NCBI GenBank assembly: GCA_958299035.1
Contig: CATQJL010000201.1
Coordinates: 33,298-97,297 of the forward strand
DNA: 64,000 nucleotides
Source: Cylicocyclus nassatus
Taxonomy: Eukaryota; Nematoda; Chromadorea; Rhabditida; Strongylidae
Reading direction: 5' to 3'
The notes beneath the pieces are model-generated. The model saw nothing but the letters and a program-made list of their open reading frames with translations. It was not told the DNA's origin and ran no database searches. Shown here in pieces: positions 21,100 to 34,989 of the stretch; position 1 is the stretch's first letter; every line of letters starts with the position of its first letter. A program made the position numbers and the translations under genes.

Positions 21100-24000
21100 T
21101 ATAAGCTGAGATACGTATCTTTAGTTCTTAGAGTCGTAGCGATACGTTAAGCTTCCTGAATCTCTTCGCATAAGAGAATTGGATGTATTTAGAAGATTTT
21201 ACAAGCTAAAAAGGACTCTGTTGTTTAATGCACAGCTTATTTCAAGGGATATTTATCAAAGCGCCCGAGCTATAAGCTGAGATACGTATCTTTAGTCCTT
21301 AGAGTGGTAGCGATACGTTAAGCTTCCCAATTCTTTTCGCATAAGAGAATTGGATGTTTCTGGAAGATTTTACGAGCTAAAAAGGACTCTGTTGTTTAAT
21401 GCACAGCTTATTTCAAGGGATATTTATCAAAGCGCCCGAGCTATAAGCTGAGATACGTATCTTTAGTCCTTAGAGTCGTAGCGATACCTTAAGCTTCCTA
21501 AATCTCTTCGCGTAAGAGAAGTGGATGTTTCTGGAAGATTTTACGAGCTAAAAAAGCCCTCTGTTGTTCAATGCACAGCTTATTTTAAGGGATATTTATC
21601 AAAGCGCCCGAGCTATAAGCTGAGATACGCAACTTTAGTAATTAGAGTCGTACCGATGCGTTAAGGTTTCTGAATCTTATCGCATAAGAGAACCGGATGT
21701 TTTTGAAAGATTTTACGAGCTAAAAAAGCCCTCTGTTGTTCAATGCACAGCTTATTTCAAGGGATATTTATCAAAGCGCACGAGCTATAAGCCGAGATAC
21801 GCAACTTTAGTAATTAGAGTCGTACCGATGCGTTAAGCTTTCTGAATCCTATCGCATAAGAGAACCGGATGTTTTTGGAAGATTTCGCGAGCTAAAAAAG
21901 CCCTCTGTTGTTCAATGTACAGCTTATTTCAAGGCATATTTATCAAAGCGCCCGAGCTATAAGCTGAGATACGTATCTTTAGTCCTTAGAGTCGTAGCGA
22001 TACGTTAAGCTTCCTGAATCTCTTCGCATAAGAGAAGTGGATGTTTCTGGAAGACTTTACGAGCTAAAAAGGACTCTGTTGTTTAATGCACAGTTTATTT
22101 CAAGGGATATTTATCAAAGCGCCCGAGCTATAAGCTGAATTACGTATCTTTAGTCCTTAGAGTCGTAGCGATGCGTTAAGCTTTCTGAATCTTATCGCAT
22201 AAGAGAACCGGATGTTTTTGGAAGATTTCGCGAGCTAAAAAAGCCCTCTGTTGTTCAATGCACAGCTTATTTCAAGGGATAATAATCAAAGCGCCCGAGC
22301 TATAAGCTGAGATACGTATCTTTAGTCCTTAGAGTCGTAGCGATACGTTAAGCTTCCTGAATCTCTTCGCATAAGAGAATTGGATGTATTTAGAAGATTT
22401 TACAAGCTAAAAAGGACTCTGTTGTTTAATGCACAGCTTATTTCAAGGGATATTTATCAAAGCGCCCGAGCTATAAGCTGAGATACGTATCTTTAGTCCT
22501 TAGAGTGGTAGCGATACGTTAAGCTTCCCAATTCTTTTCGCATAAGAGAATTGGATGTTTCTGGAAGATTTTACGAGCTAAAAAGGACTCTGTTGTTTAA
22601 TGCACAGCTTATTTCAAGGGATATTTATCAAAGCGCCCGAGCTATAAGCTGAGATACGTATCTTTAGTCCTTAGAGTCGTAGCGATACCTTAAGCTTCCT
22701 AAATCTCTTCGCGTAAGAGAAGTGGATGTTTCTGGAAGATTTTACGAGCTAAAAAAGCCCTCTGTTGTTCAATGCACAGCTTATTTTAAGGGATATTTAT
22801 CAAAGCGCCCGAGCTATAAGCTGAGATACGCAACTTTAGTAATTAGAGTCGTACCGATGCGTTAAGGTTTCTGAATCTTATCGCATAAGAGAACCGGATG
22901 TTTTTGAAAGATTTTACGAGCTAAAAAAGCCCTCTGTTGTTCAATGCACAGCTTATTTCAAGGGATATTTATCAAAGCGCACGAGCTATAAGCCGAGATA
23001 CGCAACTTTAGTAATTAGAGTCGTACCGATGCGTTAAGCTTTCTGAATCCTATCGCATAAGAGAATTGGATGTTTCTGGAAGATTTTACGAGCTAAAATG
23101 GACTCTGTTGTTTAATGCACAGCTTATTTCAAGGGATATTTATCAAAGCGCCCGAGCTATAAGCTGAGATACGTATCTTTAGTCCTTAGAGTCGTAGCGA
23201 TACCCTAAGCTTCCTAAATCTCTTCGCGTAAGAGAAGTGGATGTTTCTGGAAGATTTTACGAGCTAAAAAAGCCCTCTGTTGTTCAATGCACAGCTTATT
23301 TTAAGGGATATTTATCAAAGCGCCCGAGCTATAAGCTGAGATACGCAACTTTAGTAATTAGAGTCGTACCGATGCGTTAAGCTTTCTGAATCTTATCGCA
23401 TAAGAGAACCGGATGTTTTTGGAAGATTTCGCGAGCTAAAAAAGCCCTCTGTTGTTCAATGTACAGCTTATTTCAAGGCATATTTATCAAAGCGCCCGAG
23501 CTATAAGCTGAGATACGTATCTTTAGTCCTTAGAGTCGTACCGATGCGTTAAGCTTTCTGAATCCTATCGCATAAGAGAATTGGAGGTTTCTGGAAGATT
23601 TTACGAGCTAAAAAGGACTCTGTTGTTTAATGCACAGCTTATTTCAAGGGATATTTATCAAAGCGCCCGAGCTATAAGCTGAGATACGTATCTTTAGTCC
23701 TTAGAGTCGTAGCGATACCTTAAGCTTCCTAAATCTCTTCGCATAAGAGAAGTGGATGTTTCTGGAAGATTTTACGAGCTAAAAAAGCCCTCTGTTGTTC
23801 AATGCACAGCTTATTTCAAGGGATATTTATCAAAGCGCACGAGCTATAAGCCGAGATACGCAATTTTAGTAATTAGAGTCGTACCGATGCGTTAAGCTTT
23901 CTGAATCTTATCGCATAAGAGAACCGGATGTTTTTGGAAGATTTCGCGAGCTAAAAAAGCCCTCTGTTGTTCAATGCACAGCTTATTTCAAGGGATAATA

Positions 24001-27000
24001 ATCAAAGCGCCCGAGCTATAAGCTGAGATACGTATCTTTAGTTCTTAGAGTCGTAGCGATACGTTAAGCTTCCTGAATCTCTTCGCATAAGAGAATTGGA
24101 TGTATTTAGAAGATTTTACAAGCTAAAAAGGACTCTGTTGTTTAATGCACAGCTTATTTCAAGGGATATTTATCAAAGCGCCCGAGCTATAAGCTGAGAT
24201 ACGTATCTTTAGTCCTTAGAGTGGTAGCGATACGTTAAGCTTCCCAATTCTTTTCGCATAAGAGAATTGGATGTTTCTGGAAGATTTTACGAGCTAAAAA
24301 GGACTCTGTTGTTTAATGCACAGCTTATTTCAAGGGATATTTATCAAAGCGCCCGAGCTATAAGCTGAGATACGTATCTTTAGTCCTTAGAGTCGTAGCG
24401 ATACCTTAAGCTTCCTAAATCTCTTCGCGTAAGAGAAGTGGATGTTTCTGGAAGATTTTACGAGCTAAAAAAGCCCTCTGTTGTTCAATGCACAGCTTAT
24501 TTTAAGGGATATTTATCAAAGCGCCCGAGCTATAAGCTGAGATACGCAACTTTAGTAATTAGAGTCGTACCGATGCGTTAAGGTTTCTGAATCTTATCGC
24601 ATAAGAGAACCGGATGTTTTTGAAAGATTTTACGAGCTAAAAAAGCCCTCTGTTGTTCAATGCACAGCTTATTTCAAGGGATATTTATCAAAGCGCACGA
24701 GCTATAAGCCGAGATACGCAACTTTAGTAATTAGAGTCGTACCGATGCGTTAAGCTTTCTGAATCCTATCGCATAAGAGAACCGGATGTTTTTGGAAGAT
24801 TTCGCGAGCTAAAAAAGCCCTCTGTTGTTCAATGTACAGCTTATTTCAAGGCATATTTATCAAAGCGCCCGAGCTATAAGCTGAGATACGTATCTTTAGT
24901 CCTTAGAGTCGTAGCGATACGTTAAGCTTCCTGAATCTCTTCGCATAAGAGAAGTGGATGTTTCTGGAAGACTTTACGAGCTAAAAAGGACTCTGTTGTT
25001 TAATGCACAGTTTATTTCAAGGGATATTTATCAAAGCGCCCGAGCTATAAGCTGAATTACGTATCTTTAGTCCTTAGAGTCGTAGCGATGCGTTAAGCTT
25101 TCTGAATCTTATCGCATAAGAGAACCGGATGTTTTTGGAAGATTTCGCGAGCTAAAAAAGCCCTCTGTTGTTCAATGCACAGCTTATTTCAAGGGATAAT
25201 AATCAAAGCGCCCGAGCTATAAGCTGAGATACGTATCTTTAGTCCTTAGAGTCGTAGCGATACGTTAAGCTTCCTGAATCTCTTCGCATAAGAGAATTGG
25301 ATGTATTTAGAAGATTTTACAAGCTAAAAAGGACTCTGTTGTTTAATGCACAGCTTATTTCAAGGGATATTTATCAAAGCGCCCGAGCTATAAGCTGAGA
25401 TACGTATCTTTAGTCCTTAGAGTGGTAGCGATACGTTAAGCTTCCCAATTCTTTTCGCATAAGAGAATTGGATGTTTCTGGAAGATTTTACGAGCTAAAA
25501 AGGACTCTGTTGTTTAATGCACAGCTTATTTCAAGGGATATTTATCAAAGCGCCCGAGCTATAAGCTGAGATACGTATCTTTAGTCCTTAGAGTCGTAGC
25601 GATACCTTAAGCTTCCTAAATCTCTTCGCGTAAGAGAAGTGGATGTTTCTGGAAGATTTTACGAGCTAAAAAAGCCCTCTGTTGTTCAATGCACAGCTTA
25701 TTTTAAGGGATATTTATCAAAGCGCCCGAGCTATAAGCTGAGATACGCAACTTTAGTAATTAGAGTCGTACCGATGCGTTAAGGTTTCTGAATCTTATCG
25801 CATAAGAGAACCGGATGTTTTTGAAAGATTTTACGAGCTAAAAAAGCCCTCTGTTGTTCAATGCACAGCTTATTTCAAGGGATATTTATCAAAGCGCACG
25901 AGCTATAAGCCGAGATACGCAACTTTAGTAATTAGAGTCGTACCGATGCGTTAAGCTTTCTGAATCCTATCGCATAAGAGAATTGGATGTTTCTGGAAGA
26001 TTTTACGAGCTAAAATGGACTCTGTTGTTTAATGCACAGCTTATTTCAAGGGATATTTATCAAAGCGCCCGAGCTATAAGCTGAGATACGTATCTTTAGT
26101 CCTTAGAGTCGTAGCGATACCCTAAGCTTCCTAAATCTCTTCGCGTAAGAGAAGTGGATGTTTCTGGAAGATTTTACGAGCTAAAAAAGCCCTCTGTTGT
26201 TCAATGCACAGCTTATTTTAAGGGATATTTATCAAAGCGCCCGAGCTATAAGCTGAGATACGCAACTTTAGTAATTAGAGTCGTACCGATGCGTTAAGCT
26301 TTCTGAATCTTATCGCATAAGAGAACCGGATGTTTTTGGAAGATTTCGCGAGCTAAAAAAGCCCTCTGTTGTTCAATGTACAGCTTATTTCAAGGCATAT
26401 TTATCAAAGCGCCCGAGCTATAAGCTGAGATACGTATCTTTAGTCCTTAGAGTCGTACCGATGCGTTAAGCTTTCTGAATCCTATCGCATAAGAGAATTG
26501 GAGGTTTCTGGAAGATTTTACGAGCTAAAAAGGACTCTGTTGTTTAATGCACAGCTTATTTCAAGGGATATTTATCAAAGCGCCCGAGCTATAAGCTGAG
26601 ATACGTATCTTTAGTCCTTAGAGTCGTAGCGATACCTTAAGCTTCCTAAATCTCTTCGCATAAGAGAAGTGGATGTTTCTGGAAGATTTTACGAGCTAAA
26701 AAAGCCCTCTGTTGTTCAATGCACAGCTTATTTCAAGGGATATTTATCAAAGCGCACGAGCTATAAGCCGAGATACGCAATTTTAGTAATTAGAGTCGTA
26801 CCGATGCGTTAAGCTTTCTGAATCTTATCGCATAAGAGAACCGGATGTTTTTGGAAGATTTCGCGAGCTAAAAAAGCCCTCTGTTGTTCAATGCACAGCT
26901 TATTTCAAGGGATAATAATCAAAGCGCCCGAGCTATAAGCTGAGATACGTATCTTTAGTTCTTAGAGTCGTAGCGATACGTTAAGCTTCCTGAATCTCTT

Positions 27001-30000
27001 CGCATAAGAGAATTGGATGTATTTAGAAGATTTTACAAGCTAAAAAGGACTCTGTTGTTTAATGCACAGCTTATTTCAAGGGATATTTATCAAAGCGCCC
27101 GAGCTATAAGCTGAGATACGTATCTTTAGTCCTTAGAGTGGTAGCGATACGTTAAGCTTCCCAATTCTTTTCGCATAAGAGAATTGGATGTTTCTGGAAG
27201 ATTTTACGAGCTAAAAAGGACTCTGTTGTTTAATGCACAGCTTATTTCAAGGGATATTTATCAAAGCGCCCGAGCTATAAGCTGAGATACGTATCTTTAG
27301 TCCTTAGAGTCGTAGCGATACCTTAAGCTTCCTAAATCTCTTCGCGTAAGAGAAGTGGATGTTTCTGGAAGATTTTACGAGCTAAAAAAGCCCTCTGTTG
27401 TTCAATGCACAGCTTATTTTAAGGGATATTTATCAAAGCGCCCGAGCTATAAGCTGAGATACGCAACTTTAGTAATTAGAGTCGTACCGATGCGTTAAGG
27501 TTTCTGAATCTTATCGCATAAGAGAACCGGAAGTTTTTGAAAGATTTTACGAGCTAAAAAAGCCCTCTGTTGTTCAATGCACAGCTTATTTCAAGGGATA
27601 ATAATCAAAGCGCCCGAGCTATAAGCTGAGATACGTATCTTTAGTCCTTAGAGTCGTAGCGATACGTTAAGCTTCCTGAATCTCTTCGCATAAGAGAATT
27701 GGATGTATTTAGAAGATTTTACAAGCTAAAAAGGACTCTGTTGTTTAATGCACAGCTTATTTCAAGGGATATTTATCAAAGCGCCCGAGCTATAAGCTGA
27801 GATACGTATCTTTAGTCCTTAGAGTGGTAGCGATACGTTAAGCTTCCCAATTCTTTTCGCATAAGAGAATTGGATGTTTCTGGAAGATTTTACGAGCTAA
27901 AAAGGACTCTGTTGTTTAATGCACAGCTTATTTCAAGGGATATTTATCAAAGCGCCCGAGCTATAAGCTGAGATACGTATCTTTAGTCCTTAGAGTCGTA
28001 GCGATACCTTAAGCTTCCTAAATCTCTTCGCGTAAGAGAAGTGGATGTTTCTGGAAGATTTTACGAGCTAAAAAAGCCCTCTGTTGTTCAATGCACAGCT
28101 TATTTTAAGGGATATTTATCAAAGCGCCCGAGCTATAAGCTGAGATACGCAACTTTAGTAATTAGAGTCGTACCGATGCGTTAAGGTTTCTGAATCTTAT
28201 CGCATAAGAGAACCGGATGTTTTTGAAAGATTTTACGAGCTAAAAAAGCCCTCTGTTGTTCAATGCACAGCTTATTTCAAGGGATATTTATCAAAGCGCA
28301 CGAGCTATAAGCCGAGATACGTATCTTTAGTCCTTAGAGTGGTAGCGATACGTTAAGCTTCCCAATTCTTTTCGCATAAGAGAATTGGATGTTTCTGGAA
28401 GATTTTACGAGCTAAAAAGGACTCTGTTGTTTAATGCACAGCTTATTTCAAGGGATATTTATCAAAGCGCCCGAGCTATAAGCTGAGATACGTATCTTTA
28501 GTCCTTAGAGTCGTAGCGATACCTTAAGCTTCCTAAATCTCTTCGCGTAAGAGAAGTGGATGTTTCTGGAAGATTTTACGAGCTAAAAAAGCCCTCTGTT
28601 GTTCAATGCACAGCTTATTTTAAGGGATATTTATCAAAGCGCCCGAGCTATAAGCTGAGATACGCAACTTTAGTAATTAGAGTCGTACCGATGCGTTAAG
28701 GTTTCTGAATCTTATCGCATAAGAGAACCGGATGTTTTTGAAAGATTTTACGAGCTAAAAAAGCCCTCTGTTGTTCAATGCACAGCTTATTTCAAGGGAT
28801 ATTTATCAAAGCGCACGAGCTATAAGCCGAGATACGCAACTTTAGTAATTAGAGTCGTACCGATGCGTTAAGCTTTCTGAATCCTATCGCATAAGAGAAC
28901 CGGATGTTTTTGGAAGATTTCGCGAGCTAAAAAAGCCCTCTGTTGTTCAATGTACAGCTTATTTCAAGGCATATTTATCAAAGCGCCCGAGCTATAAGCT
29001 GAGATACGTATCTTTAGTCCTTAGAGTCGTAGCGATACGTTAAGCTTCCTGAATCTCTTCGCATAAGAGAAGTGGATGTTTCTGGAAGACTTTACGAGCT
29101 AAAAAGGACTCTGTTGTTTAATGCACAGTTTATTTCAAGGGATATTTATCAAAGCGCCCGAGCTATAAGCTGAATTACGTATCTTTAGTCCTTAGAGTCG
29201 TAGCGATGCGTTAAGCTTTCTGAATCTTATCGCATAAGAGAACCGGATGTTTTTGGAAGATTTCGCGAGCTAAAAAAGCCCTCTGTTGTTCAATGCACAG
29301 CTTATTTCAAGGGATAATAATCAAAGCGCCCGAGCTATAAGCTGAGATACGTATCTTTAGTCCTTAGAGTCGTAGCGATACGTTAAGCTTCCTGAATCTC
29401 TTCGCATAAGAGAATTGGATGTATTTAGAAGATTTTACAAGCTAAAAAGGACTCTGTTGTTTAATGCACAGCTTATTTCAAGGGATATTTATCAAAGCGC
29501 CCGAGCTATAAGCTGAGATACGTATCTTTAGTCCTTAGAGTGGTAGCGATACGTTAAGCTTCCCAATTCTTTTCGCATAAGAGAATTGGATGTTTCTGGA
29601 AGATTTTACGAGCTAAAAAGGACTCTGTTGTTTAATGCACAGCTTATTTCAAGGGATATTTATCAAAGCGCCCGAGCTATAAGCTGAGATACGTATCTTT
29701 AGTCCTTAGAGTCGTAGCGATACCTTAAGCTTCCTAAATCTCTTCGCGTAAGAGAAGTGGATGTTTCTGGAAGATTTTACGAGCTAAAAAAGCCCTCTGT
29801 TGTTCAATGCACAGCTTATTTTAAGGGATATTTATCAAAGCGCCCGAGCTATAAGCTGAGATACGCAACTTTAGTAATTAGAGTCGTACCGATGCGTTAA
29901 GGTTTCTGAATCTTATCGCATAAGAGAACCGGATGTTTTTGAAAGATTTTACGAGCTAAAAAAGCCCTCTGTTGTTCAATGCACAGCTTATTTCAAGGGA

Positions 30001-33000
30001 TATTTATCAAAGCGCACGAGCTATAAGCCGAGATACGCAACTTTAGTAATTAGAGTCGTACCGATGCGTTAAGCTTTCTGAATCCTATCGCATAAGAGAA
30101 TTGGATGTTTCTGGAAGATTTTACGAGCTAAAAAGGACTCTGTTGTTTAATGCACAGCTTATTTCAAGGGATATTTATCAAAGCGCCCGAGCTATAAGCT
30201 GAGATACGTATCTTTAGTCCTTAGAGTCGTAGCGATACCCTAAGCTTCCTAAATCTCTTCGCGTAAGAGAAGTGGATGTTTCTGGAAGATTTTACGAGCT
30301 AAAAAAGCCCTCTGTTGTTCAATGCACAGCTTATTTTAAGGGATATTTATCAAAGCGCCCGAGCTATAAGCTGAGATACGCAACTTTAGTAATTAGAGTC
30401 GTACCGATGCGTTAAGCTTTCTGAATCTTATCGCATAAGAGAACCGGATGTTTTTGGAAGATTTCGCGAGCTAAAAAAGCCCTCTGTTGTTCAATGTACA
30501 GCTTATTTCAAGGCATATTTATCAAAGCGCCCGAGCTATAAGCTGAGATACGTATCTTTAGTCCTTAGAGTCGTACCGATGCGTTAAGCTTTCTGAATCC
30601 TATCGCATAAGAGAATTGGAGGTTTCTGGAAGATTTTACGAGCTAAAAAGGACTCTGTTGTTTAATGCACAGCTTATTTCAAGGGATATTTATCAAAGCG
30701 CCCGAGCTATAAGCTGAGATACGTATCTTTAGTCCTTAGAGTCGTAGCGATACCTTAAGCTTCCTAAATCTCTTCGCATAAGAGAAGTGGATGTTTCTGG
30801 AAGATTTTACGAGCTAAAAAAGCCCTCTGTTGTTCAATGCACAGCTTATTTCAAGGGATATTTATCAAAGCGCACGAGCTATAAGCCGAGATACGCAATT
30901 TTAGTAATTAGAGTCGTACCGATGCGTTAAGCTTTCTGAATCTTATCGCATAAGAGAACCGGATGTTTTTGGAAGATTTCGCGAGCTAAAAAAGCCCTCT
31001 GTTGTTCAATGCACAGCTTATTTCAAGGGATAATAATCAAAGCGCCCGAGCTATAAGCTGAGATACGTATCTTTAGTTCTTAGAGTCGTAGCGATACGTT
31101 AAGCTTCCTGAATCTCTTCGCATAAGAGAATTGGATGTATTTAGAAGATTTTACAAGCTAAAAAGGACTCTGTTGTTTAATGCACAGCTTATTTCAAGGG
31201 ATATTTATCAAAGCGCCCGAGCTATAAGCTGAGATACGTATCTTTAGTCCTTAGAGTGGTAGCGATACGTTAAGCTTCCCAATTCTTTTCGCATAAGAGA
31301 ATTGGATGTTTCTGGAAGATTTTACGAGCTAAAAAGGACTCTGTTGTTTAATGCACAGCTTATTTCAAGGGATATTTATCAAAGCGCCCGAGCTATAAGC
31401 TGAGATACGTATCTTTAGTCCTTAGAGTCGTAGCGATACCTTAAGCTTCCTAAATCTCTTCGCGTAAGAGAAGTGGATGTTTCTGGAAGATTTTACGAGC
31501 TAAAAAAGCCCTCTGTTGTTCAATGCACAGCTTATTTTAAGGGATATTTATCAAAGCGCCCGAGCTATAAGCTGAGATACGCAACTTTAGTAATTAGAGT
31601 CGTACCGATGCGTTAAGGTTTCTGAATCTTATCGCATAAGAGAACCGGAAGTTTTTGAAAGATTTTACGAGCTAAAAAAGCCCTCTGTTGTTCAATGCAC
31701 AGCTTATTTCAAGGGATATTTATCAAAGCGCACGAGCTATAAGCCGAGATACGCAACTTTAGTAATTAGAGTCGTACCGATGCGTTAAGCTTTCTGAATC
31801 CTATCGCATAAGAGAACCGGATGTTTTTGGAAGATTTCGCGAGCTAAAAAAGCCCTCTGTTGTTCAATGTACAGCTTATTTCAAGGCATATTTATCAAAG
31901 CGTCCGAGCTATAAGCTGAGATACGTATCTTTAGTCCTTAGAGTCGTAGCGATACGTTAAGCTTCCTGAATCTCTTCGCATAAGAGAATTGGATGTTTCT
32001 GGAAGACTTTACGAGCTAAAAAGGACTCTGTTGTTTAATGCACAGTTTATTTCAAGGGATATTTATCAAAGCGCCCGAGCTATAAGCTGAATTACGTATC
32101 TTTAGTCCTTAGAGTCGTAGCGATACCTTAAGCTTCCTAAATCTCTTCGCATAAGAGAAGTGGATGTTTCTGGAAGATTTTACGAGCTAAAAAAGCCCTC
32201 TGTTGTTCAATGCACAGCTTATTTCAAGGGATATTTATCAAAGCGCACGAGCTATAAGCCGAGATACGCAACTTTAGTAATTAGAGTCGTACCGATGCGT
32301 TAAGCTTTCTGAATCTTATCGCATAAGAGAACCGGATGTTTTTGGAAGATTTCGCGAGCTAAAAAAGCCCTCTGTTGTTCAATGCACAGCTTATTTCAAG
32401 GGATAATAATCAAAGCGCCCGAGCTATAAGCTGAGATACGTATCTTTAGTCCTTAGAGTCGTAGCGATACGTTAAGCTTCCTGAATCTCTTCGCATAAGA
32501 GAATTGGATGTATTTAGAAGATTTTACAAGCTAAAAAGGACTCTGTTGTTTAATGCACAGCTTATTTCAAGGGATATTTATCAAAGCGCCCGAGCTATAA
32601 GCTGAGATACGTATCTTTAGTCCTTAGAGTGGTAGCGATACGTTAAGCTTCCCAATTCTTTTCGCATAAGAGAATTGGATGTTTCTGGAAGATTTTACGA
32701 GCTAAAAAGGACTCTGTTGTTTAATGCACAGCTTATTTCAAGGGATATTTATCAAAGCGCCCGAGCTATAAGCTGAGATACGTATCTTTAGTCCTTAGAG
32801 TCGTAGCGATACCTTAAGCTTCCTAAATCTCTTCGCGTAAGAGAAGTGGATGTTTCTGGAAGATTTTACGAGCTAAAAAAGCCCTCTGTTGTTCAATGCA
32901 CAGCTTATTTCAAGGGATATTTATCAAAGCGCACGAGCTATAAGCCGAGATACGCAACTTTAGTAATTAGAGTCGTACCGATGCGTTAAGCTTTCTGAAT

Positions 33001-33550
33001 CTTATCGCATAAGAGAACCGGATGTTTTTGGAAGATTTCGCGAGCTAAAAAAGCCCTCTGTTGTTCAATGCACAGCTTATTTCAAGGGATAATAATCAAA
33101 GCGCCCGAGCTATAAGCTGAGATACGTATCTTTAGTTCTTAGAGTCGTAGCGATACGTTAAGCTTCCTGAATCTCTTCGCATAAGAGAATTGGATGTACT
33201 TAGAAGATTTTACAAGCTAAAAAGGACTCTGTTGTTTAATGCACAGCTTATTTCAAGGGATATTTATCAAAGCGCCCGAGCTATAAGCTGAGATACGTAT
33301 CTTTAGTCCTTAGAGTGGTAGCGATACGTTAAGCTTCCCAATTCTTTTCGCATAAGAGAATTGGATGTTTCTGGAAGATTTTACGAGCTAAAAAGGACTC
33401 TGTTGTTTAATGCACAGCTTATTTCAAGGGATATTTATCAAAGCGCCCGAGCTATAAGCTGAGATACGTATCTTTAGTCCTTAGAGTCGTAGCGATACGT
33501 TAAGCTTCCTGAATCTCTTCGCATAAGAGAATTGGATGTTTCTGGAAGAC
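21100..33550 (+). repeat. Nested higher-order satellite block (17, 24 and 41 units)
   Basis: GAAGACTTTACG occurs at 22050, 24967, 29085 and 32002, so the offsets are 2917, 4118 and 2917 bp. TTGGAGGTTTC near 23583, 26500 and 30618 gives 2917 and 4118. TTAGTTCTTAG at about 21121, 24038, 26955 and 31073 gives 2917, 2917 and 4118. GGAAGTTTTTG near 27531 and 31649 gives 4118. The sum, 7035 bp, is a 41-unit period. The 24-unit form looks like the 17-unit block with a 7-unit internal duplication. Confidence 0.9.
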
Positions 33551-34989
33551 TTTACGAGCTAAAAAGGACTCTGTTGTTTAATGCACAGTTTATTTCAAGG
33601 GATATTTATCAAAGCGCCCGAGCTATAAGCTGAATTACGTATCTTTAGTCCTTAGAGTCGTAGCGATACCTTAAGCTTCCTAAATCTCTTCGCATAAGAG
33701 AAGTGGATGTTTCTGGAAGATTTTACGAGCTAAAGAAGCCCTCTGTTGTTCAATGCACAGCTTATTTCAAGGGATATTTATCAAAGCGCACGAGCTATAA
33801 GCCGAGATACGCAACTTTAGTAATTAGAGTCGTACCGATGCGTTAAGCTTTCTGAATCTTATCGCATAAGAGAACCGGATGTTTTTGGAAGATTTCGCGA
33901 GCTAAAAAAGCCCTCTGTTGTTCAATGCACAGCTTATTTCAAGGGATAATAATCAAAGCGCCCGAGCTATAAGCTGAGATACGTATCTTTAGTTCTTAGA
34001 GTCGTAGCGATACGTTAAGCTTCCTGAATCTCTTCGCATAAGAGAATTGGATGTATTTAGAAGATTTTACAAGCTAAAAAGGACTCTGTTGTTTAATGCA
34101 CAGCTTATTTCAAGGGATATTTATCAAAGCGCCCGAGCTATAAGCTGAGATACGTATCTTTAGTCCTTAGAGTGGTAGCGATACGTTAAGCTTCCCAATT
34201 CTTTTCGCATAAGAGAATTGGATGTTTCTGGAAGATTTTACGAGCTAAAAAGGACTCTGTTGTTTAATGCACAGCTTATTTCAAGGGATATTTATCAAAG
34301 CGCCCGAGCTATAAGCTGAGATACGTATCTTTAGTCCTTAGAGTCGTAGCGATACCTTAAGCTTCCTAAATCTCTTCGCGTAAGAGAAGTGGATGTTTCT
34401 GGAAGATTTTACGAGCTAAAAAAGCCCTCTGTTGTTCAATGCACAGCTTATTTTAAGGGATATTTATCAAAGCGCCCGAGCTATAAGCTGAGATACGCAA
34501 CTTTAGTAATTAGAGTCGTACCGATGCGTTAAGGTTTCTGAATCTTATCGCATAAGAGAACCGGATGTTTTTGAAAGATTTTACGAGCTAAAAAAGCCCT
34601 CTGTTGTTCAATGCACAGCTTATTTCAAGGGATATTTATCAAAGCGCACGAGCTATAAGCCGAGATACGCAACTTTAGTAATTAGAGTCGTACCGATGCG
34701 TTAAGCTTTCTGAATCTTATCGCATAAGAGAACCGGATGTTTTTGGAAGATTTCGCGAGCTAAAAAAGCCCTCTGTTGTTCAATGTACAGCTTATTTCAA
34801 GGCATATTTATCAAAGCGCCCGAGCTATAAGCTGAGATACGTATCTTTAGTCCTTAGAGTCGTACCGATGCGTTAAGCTTTCTGAATCTTATCGCATAAG
34901 AGAACCGGATGTTTTTGGAAGATTTCGCGAGCTAAAAAAGCCCTCTGTTGTTCAATGCACAGCTTATTTCAAGGGATAATTATCAAAGC

